Program-made: the position numbers and the translations under genes
Source: Anthonomus grandis grandis
Lineage: Eukaryota; Arthropoda; Insecta; Coleoptera; Curculionidae
Length of the DNA: 64,000 nucleotides
Direction: 5' to 3'
Assembly (NCBI RefSeq): GCF_022605725.1
Contig: NC_065549.1
Span: forward strand, 4,278,001-4,342,000
Shown here: piece after piece, positions 33,244 through 46,440 of the stretch
How positions within the stretch are numbered: the first letter of the stretch is position 1
Layout of the letters: each line of letters opens with the position of its first letter
Notes under the pieces: generated by a model
Database searches by the model: none
What the model was told of the DNA's origin: nothing
The model's input: the letters and a program-made list of their open reading frames with translations, nothing else

Positions 33244-34043
33244 TTTAGTTTCAGACATTTTTGGGTCTGCTGAGGTTTAATTGAGATATAGAATTCGTAA
33301 GATATGTGCGGTTAAACATTGTTTCTTGTTGACTTAATTGCTTGAAAATCCGGCTCGAAGGACCGACTATGTTAGACATTTTTAATATAAAATCTGTTAA
33401 TTTCAAAGTCAACACACGCTGATGTAAAACAAATGTTTTTTAAGCTGGTTTGGTAAATACAGAAAAAATCACTATAGAGATAAAAATGCCATTAAAGAAA
33501 GATTTTTTTAATAGGATATGAATTTTAAAAAAATTAGCAGATACATGCCTTTAGGCTGTGACATAACAGAAATTAAAAAAAAAAAAGATTTCAGGCTAAG
33601 AGTCCAAATTACTTCATTAGGAGTCACAGTCTAAGTACCATGCTGATCTAGTCTATGCAAAAAAAATAGTTTCTAGACAAGTTTATTCTTATTAATTTAA
33701 AATAATTAAGTTATACTCTATTTCAGAAGTGTATAGAGCAATAAACTGGGGAATTCCGTTCTGTTTGGCTACATTTCGTGGTAGTTCATAGGCGCAGGTA
33801 CTTATAATATTTATGAATTTAATTTTCACGGATTAAATGCCTTTATTTTGAAAGAGATTAAATACTAAATAAATACTTTTAATCCTTTTGTATAGGTACC
33901 TATCTTTTAACGCTTTGTAACATGCAAAAATGGGGTCAGGTAATATATACAGACTATAAATACTTTTAAATCATATTTTAAACGTTAGTAGTCACTGCTA
34001 CGCTGTAGTGTAATCACAATATTATTATCCCAATATTTAAAAA

Positions 34044-35396
34044 ATGGAGGTATTCAGTCCAACGAAAAGATGTACTAAAAATTCTCCACTATCGCTGAGT
34101 GAAAAAGTTATTATTTTAAATGTACATGATTGCATAAAACACGATTACCCTAGTTTTACTGTGCAAGAAATTGTTGAAAAATGTTCTCGAATGAGTGGAA
34201 TTGGAAAGTCCACCATTTTCAAATTGTTGCGGGAAAGAAAAGTAGCAGGTCAAGTGGAATCTCCCAAGCAAAAGCCAGGACGACCTACAAAAGTCCTTGA
34301 TGAAAATGCTAAATGTATAATTCGAAGAAAAGTTCACTCTTTTTATTTTAAAAAGGAAATACCCACCCTAGACAAAATTTTAATGGAGCTTGGCCGAGAT
34401 GACAGTATTCCGTTGATAAGTAGAAAACTTTTATGGAAAACTTTAAAAAATATGGATTTTGCCTGGGAAAAGCATAACCGCAAAGCACTTTTACTGGAGA
34501 GCGACGAAATTGTTTGTTGGAGACGACAATACTTGAGAAGTATCAAGCAGTACCGCAGGGAGCAAAAGAAAGTTTTTTATCTTGATGAGACGTGGATTAA
34601 CGAAGGTTATATAGTCCAAAAAATGTGGCAAGACAAAAATATAACCAGTGCTCGCAAAGCTTTCATAGAAGGCCTGTCTACGGGTATTAAAGTACCTTCG
34701 GGAAAAGGAAAAAGACTTATAATCACACATATTGGAAGCGAAGAGGGATTTTTAAAAGAAGGTCTGCTAACCTTTGAGTCGACTCGCACAGGAGATTACC
34801 ATGAAGACATGAACTCAGACGTTTTCGAGGACTATTTTGGTGAAATGATAAAATTTCTTCCGGCTAATTCGGTGGTGGTTATGGATAACGCAAGCTATCA
34901 TTCACGGCGAATAGAGAAGACGCCAACTTCAAGTTGGAGAAAGCAAGAAATTATCGATTGGCTGACTGCAAAAGGTATTGCGTTTGAAGCAAATTTGATA
35001 AAAAAAGAACTGCTGGCAATAGCAAACTCACACAAAACTCGTTTCATGAAATACGCCGTGGAAGATATAGCCGAAAAATATAATATAACTGTACTGCGCT
35101 TACCGCCATATCATTGCGAACTAAATCCTATAGAACTGATATGGGCGCAGGTAAAAGGATTTGTAGCAAGACAAAACACGACTTTTAAAATGAAAGATGT
35201 TAAGCTACTGTTTGATCAAGCCATTACGGAAGCGACACCAGAGAATTGGCGAAAAGCAGTCCAGCATGTAATTAAGCAAGAGGACAAAATGTGGGATCTT
35301 GACAACCTCATCGATCAGACAGTCGATCCTTTAATTATAATGTCAAGAGGTGATGACAGTTCGTCAGATGACGAAGAAGACTACAATCTATTATAA
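34044..35396 (+). CDS. DD82E transposase, 450 aa
   Basis: Starts at ATG in 'aaaaATGg' and runs uninterrupted to TAA. Residues 15-120 form an N-terminal helix-turn-helix DNA-binding region (SEKVIILNVHDCIK; GIGKSTIFKLLRER; a basic GRPTK linker). The DDE domain has the first Asp in VFYLDETWINEG (about residue 195), the second in SVVVMDNASYHS (about 281) and Glu in CELNPIELIWA (about 364). I count 82 residues between the second Asp and the Glu, far more than the 34 of Tc1. The tail is acidic (DDSSSDDEEDY). It should cut and paste the element at TA sites. All three acids are present and the frame is open, so it may be active. Confidence 0.93.
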   Translation: MEVFSPTKRCTKNSPLSLSEKVIILNVHDCIKHDYPSFTVQEIVEKCSRMSGIGKSTIFKLLRERKVAGQVESPKQKPGRPTKVLDENAKCIIRRKVHSFYFKKEIPTLDKILMELGRDDSIPLISRKLLWKTLKNMDFAWEKHNRKALLLESDEIVCWRRQYLRSIKQYRREQKKVFYLDETWINEGYIVQKMWQDKNITSARKAFIEGLSTGIKVPSGKGKRLIITHIGSEEGFLKEGLLTFESTRTGDYHEDMNSDVFEDYFGEMIKFLPANSVVVMDNASYHSRRIEKTPTSSWRKQEIIDWLTAKGIAFEANLIKKELLAIANSHKTRFMKYAVEDIAEKYNITVLRLPPYHCELNPIELIWAQVKGFVARQNTTFKMKDVKLLFDQAITEATPENWRKAVQHVIKQEDKMWDLDNLIDQTVDPLIIMSRGDDSSSDDEEDYNLL

Positions 35397-35477
35397 TTTA
35401 AAATTGTTATACACTGTTCAAAAAGTGCCAGATCCAAAAGTGACATTTTCAACTGTTTTACTCTACATATTATGTTC

Positions 35478-35483
35478 AATAAA
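35478..35483 (+). terminator. Poly(A) signal of the DD82E transposase gene
   Basis: AATAAA lies 82 bp after the stop codon, still inside the element. It is the first such hexamer downstream. Function is inferred from position only. Confidence 0.5.
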
Positions 35484-37169
35484 TTTGTGAAAAAAATATA
35501 TTATTCCATTTAAACAAAAGTAACTTTCTAAAATAAAATAGCATTTAAGTACATTAATTATAAGGTAAAAAACAAGTCCCAGTTGCACGCCTTTGGCGAA
35601 CCGTTTTCAATGTTTATCAGTGGGTAACAATGGGCAAAACTCATAAATTGACCCAAAACCGGGTGGCACTACCTGCAATCAACGAAAAGAAAGAATTTTA
35701 CATTGAAACTAATACCCAACTAAGGTAGTGGCATAAAATATTGGTGGATCACCAGGTACCACTTTTGCATACCTAATGAGGTTTTATTGCTCTACACACT
35801 TCTGAAATAGAGTATAACAGGTTTATACCCTTGGAGAGTGAAAATGAAAAAATTACTTCTTTTGGAAGCACAGTCTAAGTTTCGTGTTGTTTCAAACATG
35901 GAAAAACTTAAGCTTAATTTTAGTGGACATAATTAAAACAAGCGAATTAAAAGTAATAAAATATACTTATTTATAGGGTGTAATTTCAGGTAAAAATTAT
36001 TAATAAATGGATATAATTTCCAAATTATTGTAAAAGTGAAATTAATTGATATTTGAGTTACATGTTTTAATTTAGTTTCAGACATTTTTGGGTCTGTTGA
36101 GGTTTAATTGAGATATAGAATTCGTAAAATATGTGTGGTTTAACATTGCTTCTTGTTGGCTTAATTGCTATGTATTTTTTTTTGAAAATCCGGCTCGAAG
36201 AACCGAATATTAGAAATTTTTAATATAAAATCTGTTTATTTCAATGTCAACACACGCTGATGTAAAACAAATGTTTTTTAAGCTGGTTTGATAAATCCAG
36301 AAAAAATCACTACAGAGATAAAAATGCTATTATAGAAAGATTTTTTTAAATAGGTTCTAAATTAAAAATTTAAATTAAAAAAAAATTAGCAGGTACATGC
36401 CTTTAGACTGTGACATAACAGAAATGAAAAAAAAAAAAGATTTCAGGCTAAGAGTCCAAATTACTTCATTTGGAGTCACAGTCTAAGTACCATGCTGGTC
36501 TAGTCTATGCAAAAAAAAAATTCTAGATAAGTTTATTCGTTTGCACTGTGATATATAAAGATTTTTATAAAATAATTAAATGTTACGTAAACATTGACAG
36601 CCACAGTCTAAGTACCAAGTCGGATTTGAAAATCTTAATGGGTTACAAACAAAAAAAAAGGCATACATTTAAATTTCAAATAATTAAATTAACAGATTTA
36701 TACCCTTGGAGTGTGAAAATGAAAAAATTACTTCATTTGGAATCACAGTCTAAGTTTCATGTTATTTCAAACATGGAAAAACGTAGGTTTAATTTTAGTG
36801 AACATAATTAAAAAAGGGAATTAAAAGTAATAAAATATACTTATTTATACGGTGTAATTTCAGGTAGAAATTATTAATAAATGGGTATAATTTCCAAATT
36901 ATTATAAAATTGAAATTAATTGATATTTGAGTTATATGTTCTAATTTAGTTTCAGACAATTTAACTGAGATATAAAACTCGTAAGATATGTGTGGTTTAA
37001 CATTGCTTCTTGTTGACTTAATTGCTATTTTTTTTTTTTTTTTGAAAATCCGGCTCGAAGGACCGACTATGTATATGTAAAACAAATGTTTTTTAAGCTG
37101 GTTTGATAAATCCAGAAAAAATCACTATAGAGATAAAAATCACTATAACATGCTATTATAGAAAGATTT

Positions 37170-38889
37170 TTTGCAATCAAAATAATCACTTATTAAGGGC
37201 CTTATTCAATTTATCCTCAAAACTAATTTTTTAATTATTTACTTGCCGTTCCAGGGTATAAATGATGTAAAACTCATTGTTTGGGTACAAGTTTTACATT
37301 TCAAAGCACTTTAATGACGAACCTTAAAAAAATCCCTCTTATGATTTTATCATTTTAAATATAATAAATCTTGAACTGCTGACCTTCATCAAAGTAATTT
37401 GTTTGTAATTTGTTTCAAAAATCACTGATGTGATTATCGTTTTAAATGTAGTGATTCTAATCAATAAAGTGTGATGAATCACTGCTAACCTTATACAGAG
37501 ACACTCAATTATTTCAAAGCCTTGAAGAATAAAGTCATTTCTTATTTCTAAATAATCAATACAATATAGTAAAATTATTTATTCAGAATATTTTTTCGAT
37601 TTAACAGGTTGACAGAATTATTATTTAAGACAGAGATTTTATTATTTAAAATCCTCGAATATATTTTTAAAATTTATTGTAGTGCATTTAATTAAAAAAA
37701 AACACTGCTGAGATTGACACACTTTTGAACAAGAAAATCAGAAAAGCGATAACACTTTTAATAAATCCGATACAATAAAATTGCACGTAATATACGCCAG
37801 TATATTTAGTTGGAAAATGAGGCCATAAATATTTCTGTACCCAGCGCGTATTTTCCGCTTTCTTAACACGCGTCTTTACCCGAATCTAAGAAACATTGGG
37901 CTATTAAAGAGACAAGGCATAATTTTAGGTTTGCCAACGGATGCTGAATTTAATAAGAAATATTCCCAGAAATTAATCCACTCTAGATTTAATTTTAGAT
38001 GGTCCTTTTGATGTCTTTTAGGTTGTGCGAGAGTCCAATTTCTCTTTTTTTTTTGTTTCTTTTCTGTCGTCCTTTTGCACTTTCGGCTTTGGGACATTTC
38101 AAATTAGTGTAAACGATCCAAGTCGCCGCCGTCGGTCGCGTGAACGGATATTATGAGAGAGTTTTTGGTGTATTATTATCATTTTTGGTTTTATTAGAAA
38201 TCAAAATGTTACTGGTCAAAATAATACTCTCACACATCTCTCTCACCTTGACTCGTTACACAGAACTCTTAGAGGCACGAGTCCTTACTCCAGTAATCAA
38301 AGATTTACTGTTACGTCTTTGACGCTTCTTAAAAATTGAATTAAAAATAATTCAGAAAATGACTCAGTTTAGTGAACCCACATCCAGAAATGCTAAATTC
38401 GACGTTTTCAACTGACATGTTGTGGCTTTTTTTTTATTATCTCCGTCATGCACAATAGATTTTAATATATCACATTATAATTGTTGGTTTGCACCTATTT
38501 ACAAATCGTATTTGTTGTTTATGCAATTTTTCAACTTTTTCCTTGTAATAACTTGCGGAATTGTGGCTTACGTTCCAATAAAATTTCCTACAATATTCAT
38601 GCAGACAATTTTCTTGTATGATTCAAAATTTAAGTTGAGCGTTAAACATTGAATTATACTGAATGGAACATCAGGTTCAGCAACAAGTACCGAACATCTA
38701 ATTACTTTTTTAACACAGCATTTGTATCAAATGTTAAATTTATTTATTAGGGCCATAAAAAAACATAAAATATAAATTTTTATGTTTTTTTTGCATCTTG
38801 TAATTTCAACTTTCACGCATATTTTATGAGATAAATTGTTAGAGGTTTACCAAACTGTGTCAAAAAATTACCAATTATTTATTATTATA
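37170..38889. other. Repeat-poor island, no gene seen
   Basis: 37200-38680 lacks long array words except a few 'aaaatcactgatg/gctgag' forms that foreshadow array E. GC-richer patches lie at 37840-37870 and 38110-38150. Frames at 37876-38097 (minus), 38140-38322 and 38422-38652 have no domain that I recognise. Confidence 0.4.
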
Positions 38890-39706
38890 CAGGGTTCATG
38901 TGGGAAATCTCTCGGATCCAGATAGAACATCGAAAAATAATACCGAACGGTCCTATAAAAAAAAATTCCTACAGGCCTTTTTTACGAAGATACAGCCTTC
39001 TAAAGGACGCTGCTAGAAATCGGTTTTTCATAAATTACTTTAAGACTACCCAGTAGAATTTAAAAAAAATTTTAGGTGATGAACACTAGTAGGGACCTCT
39101 TAAAATGACATCCTTAAAATACATTTACCTTGTTTACTTTACCAGGGGCGGACCCTGTAAAAGTATTTTTTAGGACATCACTGTATTTTTAGGAACATGT
39201 ATTATTTTAAATTAAATGACTTACATCGAAATTTCTCTGTTCTTTAAATAACTAGCGTACTTATCTCATTAAAAAAAAAAAAAAACATTAGCTCGTTTAT
39301 TATTTTTTTGTCCAAAACGGTTCATTTTATCGATAATGAACAAGAGTACCTTTTTTTTAGCCTAGTGTTCAAGGTATCCAAATTTATTTTAACATACAGG
39401 GTGTTAAAACTATACGCATTAAAGTGTACAACCTAATCCGCCCCTGGTAAATTAAACAAGGTAAATGTATTTTAAGGATGTCATTTTAAGAGGTCCCTAA
39501 TAGTGTTCATCACCTAAAATTTCTATTAAATTCTACCGGGTAATTTAAAAGTAATTTATGAAAAACCAATTTCCAGCAGCGTCTTTTAGGAGGCTGTATC
39601 TTCGTAATGAAGGCCTGTAGGAATTTTTTTCATAGGAGCGTTCGCTATTATTTTTCGATGTTCTACTTGAATACGAGAGATTTCCCACATGAACCGGGAC
39701 ACCCTG
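38890..39706. mobile_element. Foldback (long-inverted-repeat) element, 817 bp
   Basis: The left arm 38890-39152 and right arm 39437-39706 are inverted copies of each other for about 260 bp (both hold 'ttcatgtgggaaatctctcg', 'cctacaggcct' and, at the inner end, 'ccaggggcgga'). TA flanks both ends (38888-38889 and 39707-39708). The right end has about 8 extra bases (cagggtgtcccgg against cagggtt). The 284-bp centre is AT-rich with no gene and an internal 'tacagggtgtt' word at about 39398. Non-autonomous DNA element; the superfamily is not settled. Confidence 0.85.
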
Positions 39707-39779
39707 TATAATTTTATATCTGGTAAATAATATATCTTCTTTTTATAGTTGTGTCACTTACCATAAAAATGCACTTTTC

Positions 39780-42700
39780 TTAAGGCCCACTTTTACCATT
39801 TTATTCAAAATCACTATTGAGATATATATTCGATAATAATTTACGACCGACCAAGTACGATATTTATCAACAATATAAATTGTCTAAAACACAATTTGTC
39901 TATTGATTTCAGGCTCAACTTTAAAAAAATCACTGTTGTGATAAATATATTAACATCTCAAATGTTGTGAAGAACAAAATGATAATTTTCTTGATTCTGA
40001 TTCAATATGCCCTGAAAATTAAATCATAATTATCAATTATCAAGAGTTTATCATAATTATCAAGAAGTTGAATCTCTCCAGGTGCGTAGAATCTTAAGAA
40101 TCAATAATAAGATAAATTGTTTATCTATCTTGAACAAAATAAGATTTTTTTAATTTTAGTTCATTCTACGTTTAGCACATTTTGTTCACTTGAGAAATTA
40201 TTATTTATTTTAGGAAAAAACATATTTCTTATGAAAGGGTTTGAGAAGTCACATTTGTGATAATTATTTTATGTCGATATATCTCAGGTAATATGTTTGT
40301 TTGGTGGATATGCTTTAAAATTTTTTTTTCAAGGAAGGCACTTTGTTGATTTCAGGTCTATCAAACTGCAAACGTCACTGTTTATATATTTTTTTATTTA
40401 AAATCGGTATTTCATTTCGTTTTCGATAAAAAATTATTGTTCATCTTAAGCAAAACGATTTGTATTCAAACCGTTATAACAGTTTAAAGTAACAAAATAT
40501 GATTGTTGAGATCACAGATCTACGAAATTGGAAAAATCACTGTTGAGATTTATCTCAAATAATATTTTCGTAATTTTTATTTTATATGTATATGGCTTTA
40601 AAGATCACTATTTATCTAAAGCAAAACAATTTGTATATCGATTAAAAGTACATGAGACTTAAAAATTAATGTTTAGATAATAGATCACTGTTGAGATTTA
40701 TATTTTTTATTGTCAGAAATTGACGTAGCCTTTTCTTAAAATTTATAATATTTTGCGTAGGTAATTTTTATTCTATATATGCCTTAAAAATCACTGTTTA
40801 TCTTAAGCAAAATAATGTGTAATCGGTTTAAAGTACATGAGTTTTAAAAAATATCTACTGTTTAGAAAGTAGATCTATGAAATTGGAAAAATCACTATTA
40901 AGATTAATATTTTTTCTTGTCAAAAATCGATATTGCCTGCCTTACCTTAAATTAAATAAAATTTTTCGTGATTTTTTACTGCTTATCTTGTATATCGATT
41001 TAAGGTACATGGATTTGAAAAATTACTATTTACTAACAGCTCTACAAAACTGAAAAAATCACTGTTGAGATTATTATTTTTTCTAGTCAAAAATCGATAT
41101 TGTCATTCTCAAATTGAATGGAAATATTCGTGGTTTTCACTCTATATATGCCTTAAAAAATCATTATTTATATGTAGCAAAACAATTTATATATCGATTT
41201 AAAAAATCGCTAGTAAGATAACTGATCAAGGAAACTAATAAAAAACACTTTTTAGAGATATATATATTTTTGTCTAAAACCAATATTGTTTTTTCTTAAA
41301 ATAAAAAATAATTTAGTGATTTTCTATCTATATTATGCCTTTAAAAATCAATATTAATTTTTTTTTTGCAAAACGATTTGTATATCGATTTAAATTACGT
41401 GAGACTTAAAATCACTGTTGAGATAACGGATCTACAAAATTGGAAAAATCACTATTGAGAAAAAAAAAAGTTTTTCTATTTTGATATTAAAATGCAATAT
41501 TACTGAGAAATCAGTGTTTTTCTCAAGCATAATAAATAATTTCTTTATCAATTTCTATATTTCTATTTTCTATTTTAATTTTCTATATTCTATATAAAAA
41601 ATCTATGAAAATTAAAAAATCAGTAATTGAAAGCAACTTAAAAATCACTGTTGAGATAACATATCAAAGAAACTATTGGGATTAGTATTTAGAATAAAAT
41701 TAATACGTGTTAAAAGGTGATTTTAATCTCAAATTAAATAATATTTTTTGAGATTTTTATTCTATAGCCTCTGAAAACCACTGTTTTTATTTATAATTAA
41801 ATATAAACTGTTTAGCGAATCAAGGTACATACATAAATTATGAATTCACTGTTGAGATAACAGCTATACAAAACTAAAAAAATCACTATTGAGATTCATA
41901 TTTTTGCTTCTTAAAAATTGATGTTGCCTTATCTCAAATTAATTAAAATGTTTAGTGATTTTTCATTCTATGCATGCCTTAAAAAAATCATTGTTTATCT
42001 TAAGCAAAATAATTTATATATAAATTCAAGATACATAAAACTCAAAAATCACTGTTGAGATTTATTTCCAATAATATTTTCGTAATTCTCATTCTATATG
42101 TATATGGCTTTAAAGATCACTATTTATGTTAAGCAAAACAATTTGTATATCAATTCAAAGTAGATGAGACTTAAAAAATAATGTTCAGATAATAAATCAC
42201 TGTTGGGATTAATATTTTTATTGTCAGAAATTGACGTTACCTTGTCTCAAAATTTATAATATTTTGCATAATTTTTATTCTGTATATGCCTTAAAAATCA
42301 CTGTTTATCTTAAGCAAAATAATTTGTAATCGGTTTTAAGTACATGAGATTTAAGATATATCTACTGTTCAGAAAGTAGATAGATATATAGAATTGGAAA
42401 AATCACTGTTAAGATTAATATTTATTTTGTCAAAAATCGATATTGCTTTTTCTTAAAATAAAAAATAATTTAATGATTTTCTATCTATTTTATGCCTTTA
42501 AAAATCAATATTAATTTTTTTTTTGCAAAACGATTTGTTTATCGGTTTAAGGTACATGAGACTTAAAAATTAATGTTCAGATAATAAATCACTGTTGGGA
42601 TCAATATGTTTATTGTCAGAAATTGACGTTACCTTGTCTCAAAATTTATAATATTTTGCGTAATTTTGCCTTATTTAAAATATATTGCCTTATTTTAAAT

Positions 42701-45060
42701 TAAATAAAATTTTTCCTGATTTTCAATCTATATATTTAAAAAAAAAATCACTACTTATCTTGTATATCGATTTTAAGTACATGGATTTGAAAAATTACTA
42801 TTTACTAACAGCTCTACAAAACTGAAAAAATCACTGTTGAGATTATTATTTTTTCTAGTCAAAAATCGATATTGTCATTCTCAAATTGAATGGAAATATT
42901 CGTGGTTTTCACTCTATATATGCCTTAAAAAATCATTATTTATATGTAGCAAAACAATTTATATATCGATTTAAAAAATCGCTAGTAAGATAACTGATCA
43001 AGGAAACTAATAAAAAACACTTTTTAGAGATATATATATTTTTGTCTAAAACCAATATTGTTTTTTCTTAAAATAAAAAATAATTTAGTGATTTTCTATC
43101 TATATTATGCCTTTAAAAATCAATATTAATTTTTTTTTTGCAAAACGATTTGTATATCGATTTAAATTACGTGAGACTTAAAATCACTGTTGAGATAACG
43201 GATCTACAAAATTGGAAAAATCACTATTGAGAAAAAAAAAAGTTTTTCTATTTTGATATTAAAATGCAATATTACTGAGAAATCAGTGTTTTTCTCAAGC
43301 ATAATAAATAATTTCTTTATCAATTTCATCTATGAAAATTAAAAAATCAGTAATTGAAAGCAACTTAAAAATCACTGTTGAGATAACATATCAAAGAAAC
43401 TATTGGGATTAGTATTTAGAATAAAATTAATACGTGTTAAAAGGTGATGTTAATCTCAAATTAAATAATATTTGTTGAGATTTTTATTCTATAGCCTCTG
43501 AAAACCACTGTTTTTATTTATAATTAAATATAAACTGTTTAGCGAATCAAGGTACATACATAAATTATAAATTCACTGTTGAGATAACAGCTATACAAAA
43601 CTAAAAAAATCACTATTGAGATTCATAGTTTTGCTTGTTAAAAATTGATGTTGCCTTATCTCGAATTAACTAAAATGTTTAGTGATTTTTTATTCTATGT
43701 CTGCCTTAAAAAAATCATTGTTTATCTTAAGCAAAATTAATTATAAATAGATTCAAGATACATAAAACTCAAAAATCACTGTTGAGATTTATCTCCAATA
43801 ATATTTTCGTAATTCTCATTCTATATGTATATGGCTTTAAAGATCACTATTTATGTTAAGCAAAACAATTTGTATATCAATTCAAAGTACATGAGACTTA
43901 AAAATTAATGTTTAGATAATAGATCACTGTTGAGATTAATATTTTTTATTTTCAGAAATCGGTATTGCCTTATCTTGAATTGAATACAATTTTTCGTAAT
44001 TTTCATTCTAGGTTTAGATTTTTTTTTAAAAATCACTCTTTATCTTGAATATCGATTTAAGGTACATGGATCTGGAAAATGGCTATTCGGATCTACAGAA
44101 CTGAAAAAATCACTGTTGAGATTACTATTTTTTCTGGTCAAAAATCGATATTACCATTCTCAAATTGAATGAAAATATTCGTGGTTTTCATTCTATATAT
44201 ACCTTAAAAATCATTGTTTATATGTAGTTAAAAAATCGCTATTGAGATAACAGATATAGGAAACAAAAAAAAAACACTTTTAAGAATTATATCTATTTTT
44301 CTCTAAAACCGATATTGCTTTTCTTAAATTGAAAAATAATTTAGTGATTTTCTATCTATATTGTGCCTTTAAAAATCACTATTATTTTTTTTTTGCAAAA
44401 CGATTTGTATATCGATTTAAGGTACGTGAGACTTAAAATCACTGTTGAGTTAACGGATCTGCAAAATTGGAAAAATCACTGTTGAGCAAAAAACAATTTT
44501 ATATCGCATGGTACATAAATTATAAAATTTATGTTAAGATTAAGATTTTTTTTCTATTTTAATATTAAAATGCAGAATTACTAAGAAATCAGTGTTTTCC
44601 CAAGCATAATGATTTCTTTATCAATTCCACCATAAAAAATAAAAAATCGATAATTGAAAGCAACTTAAAAAGCACTGTTGAGATAACATATCAATTAAAC
44701 TATTGGGATTAATATTTAGAATAAAATTAATACGTGTTAAAAATTTGTTATGATGTTAATCTCAAATAAAATAATATTTTTTTATGATTTTCATTCTATA
44801 GCCTATGAAAAATCGTTTTTTTTTTATATTTAAAAATAAACTGTTTATCGAATCAAGGTACATAAATCATAAAATCACTGTAGAGATTGAGATTTTGCTT
44901 TGATTTTAACGGTGAAAAAAACCTTATCTTAATATGCAAATAAGCGTTGAAAAATGACTGTTTTTCTTAAGCATATTAATTTGTTTCTAAATTCCTCCAG
45001 CTAAATTAAAGATCATTAGTGAGATATTGTTGATCACTGAAATAATCACTGCTATAATAA
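39780..45060. repeat. Array E: 'aaaaatcactgttgagat' repeats
   Basis: The degenerate unit is about 190-240 bp: 'aaatcactgtttatcttaag' then 'caaaacaatttgtatatcga', then 'gagacttaaaaatcactgtt', then 'ctacaaaattggaaaaatca', then 'gtcaaaaatcgatattgcc' and 'ttctatatatgcctt'. Dozens of the core words occur. No coding capacity. Confidence 0.85.
41000..43960. repeat. Array E: recent duplication of about 1.2 kb
   Basis: 41000-42230 recurs as 42730-43960. 'tctacaaaactg' lies at 41041 and 42813 (offset 1772) and the 'aatcactattgagattcat' word at 41881 and 43608 (offset 1727). The change is one 45-bp indel near 41550. Within the block, long runs are the same base for base, unlike other monomers of the array, so this copy is young. 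Confidence 0.82.
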
Positions 45061-46440
45061 ATTAGAGCCAATAAAGGCTTCTTTTTTCAAGAAAAATTTA
45101 TAATTTTTCAGTAACGATTTGCTTCATTTTACTGTTCAATGACCCTTATAAAATTAAAATAAAAAAAATAGGTTATCGTGAGTATAAACAATTATATTGA
45201 AATATAAATTCCAGTCTATCTCGCGAAATATCCGCCAGCTGTCCATAAGATATCATGCAGTAAATTTCCCATGTTGATGGAATTCTGCATTTATTATGTA
45301 CAAATTATTCTGTCAATTCTTCAATGTCCAGGCCAGGTGAGTTCGAATAATTTGAGGAGAAAAACGAGCAAAATAACTCATTAAATGACCGATCCGTTGT
45401 TGTTTCTTTTAAAATCGAACAAAAATAAAAACAAAAGAAAATATCGTGGAGAATCCGGCTACCGTATTGTATATTGCGTGCGGATATTCGCTCCCCATTT
45501 TTCGCTTCGGATCGTCTGGTTTTGGGACCCTGTAATCATGAAATATCGCCTTTTGTTTAACTTACTGCCATGTTTCAATATAAGAAAGCTTATAATTTTT
45601 AAACCTCACTAAGGAAAAAGGTTTTTCCGACAAGACTTATAATAACATGTAAATAATTCTTACATTTATATCATGAATGAACATGTGGTCCATGACATCC
45701 CTTTTCTCCCAATTATACAGAGAAGGACCCTTGTGGAGTCGACACACCTAATCATATCAAACGCGGTTATAAGGGATCTAAGAATGTGACGTTTCCTGAG
45801 GAATGATTAATGAACTTATAGGGCGTGTTGTACGTTTTGGATTGACTTTTACATGGAACTTATTATTATTATCAACAATTCAATATTAATATAGTAAATA
45901 ATTATAATGTTTAATTTAGACTAACTTTAGATGCACTAGAAAATAACAGACGACAATGACGAACTGTATCAGATAATTCAGACAACCTTAATGTCCCCCT
46001 AGTTATTTCAACACGTGTTCACCGGTTTGATAGACAACGGCATTCGCTGCCTCTTATTAATAAAACCCGAGAATAGCCCGAGACTGTCTGTTTCTCTCTC
46101 TCGCATGATACATGTACTCTTCAGACGACACCTTTTTTTTCTTATAATCTGGATTAATTCGAAATTCGTCTACTGGCTACTCGCTCTAACCTGCGGGAAC
46201 GTGCGAGAGAGAAGGGGGATGAAGCACCGAAAAAAGATCGTCATTATTCTTAGAATGCGAATAAATATAATCGCACGTTCGTATCGACCAGACCGAGTTA
46301 TGCTTTTAAGAACCAGAAAATCGTTATGAGTCTGGACAAATTTTCTTTGTGTGCCAGACGGAGATTTATTGGGTTCTTAAGAAGTAATGAAACTGTTCGT
46401 TATTCGTTTGCAATTAAGGGTTATACTGGTAAAATGGTGT
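45060..46440. other. Repeat-poor island, no gene seen
   Basis: 45180-46380 is CpG-richer and lacks array words. Frames at 45385-45612 and 46015-46329 (104 codons) have no domain, signal peptide or splice context that I recognise. Possible conserved noncoding DNA. Confidence 0.45.

Larger units (their letters stand above)
33714..35814 (+). mobile_element. IS630/Tc1/mariner element with D-82-E transposase (Sailor-like), apparently intact
   Basis: 2101 bp between TA dinucleotides (33712-33713 and 35815-35816). Terminal inverted repeats of about 32 bp start tactctatttcagaagtgt and differ at one position. One open frame fills the middle, with about 330 bp of 5' and 420 bp of 3' untranslated sequence. 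The array flanks 'aataattaagtTA' and 'TAacaggtttata' match an uninterrupted array unit at about 36680-36700. The element therefore landed in an existing repeat copy. I recall a DD82E family named Sailor; the name should be checked. Confidence 0.9.
33243..36960. repeat. Array D: duplicated block around the DD82E insertion
   Basis: The block starting 'tttagtttcagacatttttg' then 'ggtctg' at 33245 recurs at 36070 and, shortened, at 36950. Each is followed by 'ttgaaaatccggctcgaag' and 'gtaaaacaaatgttttttaa' words. The unit is about 450 bp to 0.9 kb; divergence between copies is low. Confidence 0.75.
29200..37170. repeat. Array D: 'agtctaagtaccatgctg' repeats
   Basis: Degenerate units contain 'ttagactgtgacat' and 'ggagtcacagtctaagtacc' followed by 'atgctgatctagt'. 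Clear copies of the second word lie near 29560, 30950, 31075, 31430, 31555, 32490, 33625, 36480 and 36605. Spacing varies from about 120 to 450 bp outside the inserted transposons. Two transposons (29646-30901 and 33714-35814) and one repeat-poor island interrupt it. Confidence 0.82.

Noticed and set aside
39780..45060. Regularly recurring 18-bp words in array E taken as a possible CRISPR-like array
   Set aside because: Spacing and 'spacers' are themselves repeats, monomers are degenerate and the genome is eukaryotic.
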